DNA from: RGIG3009 sp964433065
GTDB lineage: Bacteria; Bacillota; Clostridia; Oscillospirales; Acutalibacteraceae
DNA: 7,789 bases
Reading direction: 5' to 3'
Assembly: GCA_964433065.1 (NCBI GenBank)
Contig: CAYSPZ010000074.1
Location: forward strand, 1 to 7,789
Below the pieces are notes generated by a model. It ran no database searches. It was given only the letters and a program-made list of their open reading frames with translations, and had not been told where the DNA came from. A program made the translations under genes and the position numbers. Below, piece after piece: positions 1 through 4,634 of the stretch; the first letter of the stretch is position 1; every line of letters begins with the position of its first letter.

Positions 1-1072
1 TGGAGGTCATCTCGAACAACAGGCGGTTGTTCTCGGTATCCGACCAGTCAAAGTCACGGGTGATGGAATAGGTGGGGATGGGATATTGGAATCCGCGTCC
101 GTTGGCATCGCCTTCGATCATAATTTCGATGAAGGCTTTGTTGACCATATCCATTTCTTTTTGGCAGTCTTTGTATTTGAAGTCGACCTCTTTACCGCCG
201 ATAATGCAGTTGAGTTCTGCCAGATCGTTCGGTACCACCCAGTCGAGGGTGATGTTGGTGAAGGGCGATTGGGTACCCCAACGGCTGGGGGTATTGACAC
301 CGTAGATGAAGGATTCGATGCATTTTTTGACCTGCGAATAGGACAGATTGTCGATCTTCACGAAGGGAGCCAGATAGGTGTCGAACGAGGAGAACGCTTG
401 CGCGCCCGCCCATTCGTTCTGCATAATGCCGAGGAAGTTGACCATCTGGTTACACAGACTGGCAAGGTGACGCGCGGGTGCCGAGGTGATCTTACCGGGG
501 ACACCGCCGAGTCCTTCCTGAATGAGTTGTTTGAGCGACCAACCCGCGCAATAACCGGTCAACATCGACAGGTCGTGAATGTGCAGATCAGCGTTGCGGT
601 GGGCATTGCCGATCTCGTCGTCGTAGATCTCGGACAACCAGTAGTTCGCGGTGACCGCGCCCGAGTTGCTGAGGATCAGACCACCGACCGAATAGGTGAC
701 GGTGGAGTTTTCTTTCACGCGCCAGTCGTTGACGTTCAGGTAGTTGTCGATGATCGCTTTATAGTCCACCATCGTAGCGGTGAGGTTACGGATCTTCTCA
801 CGTTGGCGGCGGTAGATGATGTAGGCTTTCGCCACATCGTCATAGCCCGCCTTGATGAGCACCGATTCCACACTGTCCTGTATGTTCTCCACCGAAATGG
901 CTTGATTTTCAATTTTGGGCTCGAATTCCGCGGTCACTTTGAGTGCCAGGAAATCGATAATGTTCGCATTGTACTGTTTGTTGCACGCTTCAAACGCCTG
1001 CGTGATAGCCGCACTGATCTTAGACAGATCAAAAGAGGCAATTTTTCCGTCTCGTTTTACTACGTTATACAT
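1..1072 (-). CDS. nrdD: Anaerobic (class III) ribonucleoside-triphosphate reductase, N-terminal part
   Basis: Glycyl-radical enzyme that reduces ribonucleoside triphosphates to deoxynucleotides without oxygen, in the cytoplasm. I translated the reverse strand: 357 residues are in the window and the rest, about half of a usual ~700-residue protein, lies beyond the left edge. Residues 1 to about 95 form an ATP-cone (VVKRDGKIASFDLSKI at 4-19), the allosteric ATP/dATP site. The catalytic barrel follows with HIHDL (164-168), YCAGW (174-178) and NTPSRWGTQSPFTNITLD (260-277). Cys175 aligns by position and context with E. coli NrdD Cys175, one of the two active-site cysteines. The thiyl-radical cysteine (E. 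coli Cys384) and the C-terminal glycyl-radical loop are off the window. The ATG at 1072 is preceded by GAGGAGA (1079-1085) at 6-base spacing. It has its own promoter with NrdR boxes downstream of nrdG. No frameshift is seen. Confidence 0.96.
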   Translation of the reverse strand, partial: MYNVVKRDGKIASFDLSKISAAITQAFEACNKQYNANIIDFLALKVTAEFEPKIENQAISVENIQDSVESVLIKAGYDDVAKAYIIYRRQREKIRNLTATMVDYKAIIDNYLNVNDWRVKENSTVTYSVGGLILSNSGAVTANYWLSEIYDDEIGNAHRNADLHIHDLSMLTGYCAGWSLKQLIQEGLGGVPGKITSAPARHLASLCNQMVNFLGIMQNEWAGAQAFSSFDTYLAPFVKIDNLSYSQVKKCIESFIYGVNTPSRWGTQSPFTNITLDWVVPNDLAELNCIIGGKEVDFKYKDCQKEMDMVNKAFIEIMIEGDANGRGFQYPIPTYSITRDFDWSDTENNRLLFEMTS

Positions 1073-1101
1073 AGTAACTCTCCTCACTTCCGTTATTTTA
1101 A

Positions 1102-1135
1102 GTAGCCGAAAAGAGTCAAATCTCTGACCGACTAC
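1102..1135 (-). other. Possible stem-loop in the nrdD 5' leader
   Basis: In the nrdD transcript sense, GTAGTCG (1129-1135) can pair with CGGCTAC (1102-1108), seven pairs including one G-U. Directly stacked inside, GTCA (1125-1128) can pair with TGAC (1115-1118) around a six-base loop, leaving a six-base bulge on the 3' side. It ends about 16 bases before the Shine-Dalgarno. There is no U-tract right after it, so it does not look like a terminator. It could be chance pairing; no known riboswitch class is recognised. Confidence 0.25.
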
Positions 1136-1149
1136 AGGTGACGACTATC

Positions 1150-1178
1150 ATTATACGGTATATATTGTGTCTTGTCAA
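1150..1178 (-). promoter_or_regulatory. nrdD promoter (sigma-70/sigma-A type)
   Basis: Read on the minus strand there is an exact TTGACA (1173-1178), a 17-base spacer (1156-1172) and an exact TATAAT (1150-1155). This consensus core promoter points at nrdD. Transcription should start near 1143, giving a leader of about 70 bases. One NrdR box fills the spacer and another sits just upstream of the -35, so repressor binding would be expected to block RNA polymerase. This gives nrdD a promoter separate from that of nrdG. Confidence 0.88.
1155..1170 (-). promoter_or_regulatory. NrdR box 2 (proximal, in promoter spacer)
   Basis: The minus strand reads ACACAATATATACCGT, matching 13 of 16 positions of the perfect palindromic box located 33 bases upstream. 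One half-site is intact and the other is degenerate. It occupies the -35/-10 spacer of the nrdD promoter and touches the first base of the -10. The start-to-start distance of 33 bases, about three helical turns, fits the known paired arrangement of NrdR boxes. Confidence 0.8.
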
Positions 1179-1187
1179 CTACTTTTT

Positions 1188-1203
1188 ACACAATATATTG
1201 TGT
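1188..1203 (-). promoter_or_regulatory. NrdR box 1 (distal, perfect palindrome)
   Basis: ACACAATATATTGTGT is a perfect 16-base palindrome that matches the described NrdR operator pattern (acaCwATATwGtgt type). It begins immediately after the nrdG stop codon and lies nine bases upstream of the nrdD -35. NrdR is a zinc-finger/ATP-cone repressor that senses dATP/ATP and represses ribonucleotide reductase operons. The nrdR gene itself is not in the window. Confidence 0.88.
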
Positions 1204-1899
1204 TTAGTCCACACCGCGCAGTTTGGCGCACGGAAGGCTCTGTTGAGCGGTTTCGCCCATTTTTCGCAGCGTTTCGACCGAAACGGGCAGCATATTTTCG
1301 CCTAAAATGTCCCCCGAATCGGTAAAATTTTGCAGAAAATAGCGGGGGGCACCTTGTATCCAGCGGGCGATCGCGTCGATATCTTCGACGGTATGCAGAC
1401 CCTGTACCACGGTGGTACGGAATTCGTAGTCCACCCTGCCTTCCCGAAGCAGGGCGATGCTTTCGTCGATGTCGGTGAGGGTAAGGTCGGGAACACCCGC
1501 CGTTTCGGCATACCGTTCGCGGCGGTTTTTGATGTCCATCGCCACGTAGTCGACCAAACCTTGGTCGATGAGCGACCGTAACCGCGCGGGGTAGCAACCG
1601 TTGGTGTCCACCTTGACCGCCAGACCGAGCGCGCGTACGGCGCGGATAAAGTCTTCGAGGTCGGGGTGCATCAGCGGTTCGCCGCCTGTGATACACACAC
1701 CGTCCAGCAAGCCTTTGCGTTTTTGCAGGTATTGTAAGATCTCTTCCTCGTCAATGGGGGTACTGTCCTGAATATGGGTGACGAGTGACGCGTTGTGGCA
1801 AAACGGGCAACGGAAGTTGCATCCCGCCGTAAAGACGACGCACGCGACCTTACCGGGGAAATCGAGTAACGTTAATTTCTGAAAACCGTTGAATTTCAT
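1204..1899 (-). CDS. nrdG: Anaerobic ribonucleoside-triphosphate reductase activating protein (radical SAM)
   Basis: Radical S-adenosylmethionine activase that abstracts a hydrogen from the C-terminal glycine of NrdD. With the start used here (231 residues), the CNFRCPFC motif has cysteines 27, 31 and 34 (CxxxCxxC), which bind the [4Fe-4S] cluster. ITGGEP (70-75) is the SAM-contacting GGEP motif and VDTNG (97-101) is a further core strand. The length fits the longer NrdG form rather than the ~154-residue E. coli form. I chose the ATG at 1899 over the upstream in-frame ATG at 1905: AGGAG (1907-1911) is only one base from 1905 but seven from 1899, and the protein then opens MKFNGFQKLTLLDFPGK as is typical. 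It lies upstream of nrdD in the same direction, supporting the assignment over other radical-SAM activases such as PflA-like proteins. Confidence 0.93.
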   Translation of the reverse strand: MKFNGFQKLTLLDFPGKVACVVFTAGCNFRCPFCHNASLVTHIQDSTPIDEEEILQYLQKRKGLLDGVCITGGEPLMHPDLEDFIRAVRALGLAVKVDTNGCYPARLRSLIDQGLVDYVAMDIKNRRERYAETAGVPDLTLTDIDESIALLREGRVDYEFRTTVVQGLHTVEDIDAIARWIQGAPRYFLQNFTDSGDILGENMLPVSVETLRKMGETAQQSLPCAKLRGVD

Positions 1900-1906
1900 A
1901 TACATA

Positions 1907-1911
1907 CTCCT
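1907..1911 (-). promoter_or_regulatory. nrdG ribosome binding site that decides the start
   Basis: AGGAG on the minus strand lies one base before an ATG (1905) and seven bases before a second in-frame ATG (1899). Only the second has workable spacing, so the protein should be two residues shorter than the longest reading. Confidence 0.8.
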
Positions 1912-1931
1912 GCACGTTCGATATTAACGTC

Positions 1932-1960
1932 AGTATACCATTTTCACCCGCTCATTTCAA
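1932..1960 (-). promoter_or_regulatory. nrdG promoter (sigma-70/sigma-A type, extended -10)
   Basis: The minus strand shows TTGAAA (1955-1960), a 17-base spacer and TATACT (1932-1937), with TGG just before the -10 as in extended -10 promoters. The predicted transcript start is near 1925, giving a leader of about 25 bases. No NrdR-like box is seen here, unlike the nrdD promoter. Confidence 0.75.
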
Positions 1961-1965
1961 CGGGT
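1946..1965. repeat. Short inverted repeat across the nrdG -35
   Basis: ACCCG (1946-1950) and CGGGT (1961-1965) are exact inverted copies separated by ten bases, with the nrdG -35 hexamer between them. This could be an operator half-site pair, but five-base arms can arise by chance. Confidence 0.25.
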
Positions 1966-2015
1966 ATCTTTTCGGATTTTCAAAAGAAAAGAATGGTAAC
2001 GTACCTTTTTGGTTA

Positions 2016-2024
2016 TGGTATAAA
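2016..2024 (+). promoter_or_regulatory. Candidate atp operon extended -10 element
   Basis: TGGTATAAA (TG at 2016-2017, hexamer TATAAA at 2019-2024) resembles an extended -10. No good -35 is found 16-18 bases upstream; only GTAACG-like sequence is present. The expected start near 2031 would leave a leader of about 13 bases and place the atpI Shine-Dalgarno (AAGGGG, 2029-2034) at the extreme 5' end. The true promoter may therefore lie elsewhere. Confidence 0.4.
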
Positions 2025-2043
2025 GAGAAAGGGGTTGTGAGCC

Positions 2044-2421
2044 ATGATGCCGATCGATTCCACCGTCCGAAGAGAAACGCAACACGTTGCGGCGGTGTGC
2101 GGTATACTCAGTTTGTTCTTACAGGCGGTATTTTTGGCATTATCCGAATGGACGGCGGCGGTACTGCTCGGCAATCTGCTCGGTGTTGCCGCCGCGACGG
2201 CGAATTTTTTATTGATGGGTGTGACGGTTCAAGCCGCCGTATTAAAAGACGAAAAGGACGCGAGGCGGTTGATCCGATGGTCGCAATCGTTGCGGCTTGT
2301 GATGTTGTTCGCGGTCGCACTGGGTGGATGTCTTCTCCCCTGCTTTCACCCGATCGCGGTGGTGGTGCCGCTGTTGTTTTCGCGGATAGCCGTAGCGGTG
2401 CGAACGCGTGAAAGGCGGTGA
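2044..2421 (+). CDS. atpI: ATP synthase protein I (AtpI-like)
   Basis: Small, poorly conserved membrane protein that commonly opens bacterial atp operons. In sodium-type enzymes it is known to help assemble the c-ring, and it is not a subunit of the finished enzyme. The product has 125 residues with four predicted membrane segments at about 16-33, 37-61, 84-101 and 103-119, and basic residues at the end (RTRERR). The GNLLGVAAATANFLLM stretch (43-58) in segment 2 has the small-residue and Asn pattern seen in the family. The start is ATG 2044 with AAGGGG (2029-2034) nine bases upstream; a second ATG follows at once and cannot be excluded. The call rests on position immediately before atpB, size and topology more than on strong motifs. 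Confidence 0.78.
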   Translation: MMPIDSTVRRETQHVAAVCGILSLFLQAVFLALSEWTAAVLLGNLLGVAAATANFLLMGVTVQAAVLKDEKDARRLIRWSQSLRLVMLFAVALGGCLLPCFHPIAVVVPLLFSRIAVAVRTRERR

Positions 2422-3295
2422 GGGTTTGCAATCATCCGAACGTCGGTTTGCGGCGGTGGACATCCTGTATATCGTGATGATGATACTCCCCTTTGTGTTC
2501 GGGATGGTGCTGGACGTACTGACCACACCGATGAGTGACGGGATCACGATCACGGGTGCGCGGATCTTTTTCACCGTCCCGATGCCGATTCAGGATCTCC
2601 CCGTCACCGAGTCACAGGTCAATTCATTACCGGTGATAATCGCGTTGTTCTTTTTGTGTCTATACCTGACGCATGGACTCAAAGAACGACCGATGCGCAA
2701 ACGGCAACACGTTGCGGAATGGGTGGTGGAAAAAGCGGACGGGTTGGTACGCGAAAATATGGGTAAATATTTTAAGGGATTTGCGCCGTTTATTCTTGCC
2801 GTTTTGGCGTTATCCGCGTTTTCGAGTTTGTCGTCGCTTTTCGGGTTGTTCCCCCCTACCGCCGATATCAACGTGGTCGGCGGGTGGGCAATACTGGTGT
2901 TTTCTATTCTTACCTATTATAAGATGAAGTGCGGTATTTTGCATTATCTGAAAGGGTTTACCAAGCCGATCGCACTTCTCGCGCCCATCAACTTTATCGG
3001 TGAATTTGCCACACCCGTTTCGATGGCATTCCGTCATTACGGAAACATCTTGTCGGGTACGGTCATTTCGGTATTGCTCACGTCGGCGCTTTCGGGGTTG
3101 TCGCGCAAGGTGCTGGGCGGGTTGCCGAGCATTCTTGCGGATATCCCGTTGTTCGGGGTCGGTATTCCCGCTGTGTTGTCGGTGTATTTTGACGTGTTCA
3201 GCGGTTGTTTACAAGCATTTATTTTTGCGATGCTCACCATGCTCAACGTGTCGATGGCATTTGATCTCGACACGTATCGGAAAAGAAACAAATAG
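2408..3295 (+). CDS. atpB: F1Fo ATP synthase subunit a
   Basis: Membrane stator subunit of Fo that forms the two ion half-channels next to the c-ring. The longest reading has 295 residues, slightly longer than E. coli (271). Hydrophobic segments lie near 18-37, 73-89, 125-148, 158-171, 186-203, 214-233 and 252-285. The essential arginine is Arg209 in PVSMAFRHYGN (203-213), equivalent to E. coli Arg210 in PVSLGLRLFGN. Gln269 in the last helix (FSGCLQAFIFAMLTMLN, 264-280) matches the conserved E. coli Gln252. The start is uncertain: GTG 2408 overlaps the atpI end by 14 bases and has no clear Shine-Dalgarno, while an in-frame TTG at 2426 follows AAAGG (2411-2415) by ten bases and would remove six residues. 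The stop codon TAG lies inside the atpE Shine-Dalgarno. Confidence 0.94.
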   Translation: MKGGEGLQSSERRFAAVDILYIVMMILPFVFGMVLDVLTTPMSDGITITGARIFFTVPMPIQDLPVTESQVNSLPVIIALFFLCLYLTHGLKERPMRKRQHVAEWVVEKADGLVRENMGKYFKGFAPFILAVLALSAFSSLSSLFGLFPPTADINVVGGWAILVFSILTYYKMKCGILHYLKGFTKPIALLAPINFIGEFATPVSMAFRHYGNILSGTVISVLLTSALSGLSRKVLGGLPSILADIPLFGVGIPAVLSVYFDVFSGCLQAFIFAMLTMLNVSMAFDLDTYRKRNK

Positions 3296-3299
3296 GAGG
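3294..3299 (+). promoter_or_regulatory. atpE ribosome binding site (perfect AGGAGG)
   Basis: AGGAGG overlaps the atpB stop codon. It is two bases from the ATG at 3302 and eight bases from the in-frame ATG at 3308, so it supports 3308 as the start. It is the most consensus-like site in the operon, which suits the c subunit, needed in many copies per enzyme. Confidence 0.85.
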
Positions 3300-3307
3300 A
3301 AATGAAT

Positions 3308-3595
3308 ATGGAAATTGCTGTTGCCATCATTCTCGGTTGTTGTGCGCTCGGCGCGGGGACTGCGATGATCGCGGGTATCGGTCCCGGTATCGGTGAAGGA
3401 AATGCCGTCGCCAAAGCGTGTGAAGCCATCGGGCGACAACCCGAAAGCAAAGGTGACGTCACGACGACGATGTTGATGGGGTGCGCGATTGCGGAAACGA
3501 CCGGTCTGTACGCGTTGGTCATCGCGATCCTGCTACTGTTTGTGGCACCGAATTTGCTGGTCGATCTGCTGGTTGAAACAATCGGGTCGCTGTGA
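3308..3595 (+). CDS. atpE: F1Fo ATP synthase subunit c, two-carboxylate Na+-type
   Basis: Rotor-ring proteolipid of Fo; a hairpin of two membrane helices that binds the coupling ion. It has 95 residues using ATG 3308. Helix 1 spans about 3-40 with the glycine-rich GAGTAMIAGIGPGIGEG (15-31), the polar loop is RQPESKGD (43-50), and helix 2 spans about 52-80. The essential carboxylate is Glu63 in IAETTGLY (61-68). Aligned to the Ilyobacter tartaricus Na+ site (Gln32, Val63, Glu65, Ser66, Thr67, Tyr70), the residues here are Glu30, Ile61, Glu63, Thr64, Thr65 and Tyr68. Gln32 is thus replaced by a second glutamate, as described for the Fusobacterium nucleatum rotor. Hydroxyls and the tyrosine are kept, so Na+ coupling is likely but unproven. 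The C-terminal tail after helix 2 (PNLLVDLLVETIGSL, 81-95) is somewhat longer than in I. tartaricus. Confidence 0.95.
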   Translation: MEIAVAIILGCCALGAGTAMIAGIGPGIGEGNAVAKACEAIGRQPESKGDVTTTMLMGCAIAETTGLYALVIAILLLFVAPNLLVDLLVETIGSL

Positions 3596-3598
3596 GGC

Positions 3599-3602
3599 AG
3601 GG
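3599..3602 (+). promoter_or_regulatory. atpF ribosome binding site that decides the start
   Basis: AGGG seven bases before ATG 3610 (with a nearby GAGG at 3594-3597) favours 3610. The in-frame GTG at 3592 overlaps the atpE stop but has no Shine-Dalgarno of its own. Confidence 0.65.
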
Positions 3603-3609
3603 TGCGGGT

Positions 3610-4107
3610 ATGTTTGAAACGTTAGACGTGATCTCGGTCAACGTGTGGCAGTTGCTCGTGTCACTCGTCAACCTGGTGTTGTTGTATGGGATCATCAACA
3701 AATTTCTGTACCGACCTGTGAAGCAGGTACTGTCCGCTCGCGAACGGTCGATACGGGACGAGTATGACAAAGCCGCCGAAGCGAAGGCGCAGGCGCTGGC
3801 AGACAAAGACCGATACGAGCAACGGTTATCGGGCGCGAAGGCACAAGCCGACGGAATCCTTCAGTCGGCGGTGGCGGCGGCAAAGCAACGGGAAAACGAG
3901 ATCCTGAGCACAGCCAAAGAGGAAGCCGCCCTTCTCCGCCGTCGCGCCGAAGAAGACGCCGAGCAGGAACGCAAAAAGGCGGAACGTGTCATCAAAGAAG
4001 AGATCGTCGATGTGTCTGCTAAGTTGACCGAAAAATTGCTCGGTCGCGAAATGAATATGAACGATCACGAACAACTGATCGATGCGTTTATTCGGGAGTT
4101 GGAGTAA
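3610..4107 (+). CDS. atpF: F1Fo ATP synthase subunit b
   Basis: Peripheral stalk subunit that dimerises and links subunit a in the membrane to F1 through delta. With ATG 3610 it has 165 residues, usual for the family. One N-terminal membrane helix (about 9-30, VNVWQLLVSLVNLVLLYGII) is followed by FLYRPV, the typical junction to the stalk. A long, highly charged helix rich in Ala, Glu, Lys and Arg (about 40-150) is consistent with the right-handed coiled coil of b dimers. Starting at GTG 3592 would add six residues (MRQGAG) that do not look like family sequence. Only one b gene is present, so a homodimer is expected rather than a b/b' pair. The stop codon shares a base with the atpH start (TAATG). 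Confidence 0.94.
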   Translation: MFETLDVISVNVWQLLVSLVNLVLLYGIINKFLYRPVKQVLSARERSIRDEYDKAAEAKAQALADKDRYEQRLSGAKAQADGILQSAVAAAKQRENEILSTAKEEAALLRRRAEEDAEQERKKAERVIKEEIVDVSAKLTEKLLGREMNMNDHEQLIDAFIRELE

Positions 4108-4634
4108 TGCAAAACGGCAAGGAATACGCGGTTGCTCTGTTTCGGTTGGCGCGCGAACAAAACGCGCTTGACGCTTATGAAGAAACGTTTGCAACGGTGC
4201 GGACGGTCTTTGCGGAGTATCCGCAATACGTGGCGATATTGCACTCCCCCGCCATCCCGTTACAAGAGCGTCTTACGATGTTGGACGAGGCGTTTTTATC
4301 GTTACGACCGACGGCAGTATTGTCCTGCTTAAAGGTGATGTGCGAAAAGGGGCATATCCGTCAATTGGATGATTGCGTTGAAACGTTTCATCGGTTGGCA
4401 GAACAGGCAAAATGTCGTCGGACGGTGACGGTATATTCGGCACGACCGCTCACGGCGGCGCAACAAGAAGCGTTGCGCACAAAACTGTGCCGCATAACCG
4501 ACAGCGATATCGAATTGCGGTTTGTGTTAGACGAATCGCTGATCGGCGGTGTGAAGGTGCAGTTGGGAGATGTCGTATGGGACGGGAGTATCGTCGGTCG
4601 ATTACATTCCATTAAAGGAGTGATAGAGAGATGA
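4107..4634 (+). CDS. atpH: F1Fo ATP synthase subunit delta (OSCP-like)
   Basis: Stator protein that sits on top of F1 and joins the alpha subunits to the b dimer. It has 175 residues, the normal length. The N-terminal helical domain (about 1-105) begins NGKEYAVALFRLAREQ, the usual Y-A-x-A-L-F/Y opening. The C-terminal domain ends with DESLIGGVKVQLGDVVWDGS (143-162), the best-conserved delta/OSCP signature, followed by IVGRL. ATG 4107 overlaps the atpF stop and has GGGAG (4094-4098) eight bases upstream. The stop TGA overlaps the atpA start as ATGA, so translation is probably coupled on both sides. Three internal cysteines near residues 75, 80 and 91 plus more downstream are unremarkable. Confidence 0.94.
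   Translation: MQNGKEYAVALFRLAREQNALDAYEETFATVRTVFAEYPQYVAILHSPAIPLQERLTMLDEAFLSLRPTAVLSCLKVMCEKGHIRQLDDCVETFHRLAEQAKCRRTVTVYSARPLTAAQQEALRTKLCRITDSDIELRFVLDESLIGGVKVQLGDVVWDGSIVGRLHSIKGVIER

Noticed and set aside
86..1105. A 339-codon open frame on the plus strand opposite nrdD
   Set aside because: It lies wholly antisense to a clearly recognisable NrdD sequence, resembles no family I know, has no promising ribosome site, and is explained by the codon bias of nrdD leaving few stops on the opposite strand.
1073..1203. A transcription terminator between nrdG and nrdD
   Set aside because: No GC-rich stem followed by a T-run is present downstream of nrdG; the T-run at 1183-1187 reads as A on the transcribed strand. 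Read-through into nrdD is possible.
1175..1696. A 173-codon minus-strand frame overlapping nrdG in another register
   Set aside because: It is Arg-rich low-complexity sequence inside the well-supported nrdG gene and is not a credible overlapping gene.
1977..1990. TTTTC-AAAA-GAAAA inverted repeat in the divergent intergenic region
   Set aside because: The arms are almost all A/T, the loop is short and no U-tract or gene end is nearby, so it supports neither a terminator nor a convincing operator.
3037..3522. A 161-codon minus-strand frame across the end of atpB and the start of atpE
   Set aside because: It spans two conserved genes on the plus strand and has no family features or ribosome site of note.
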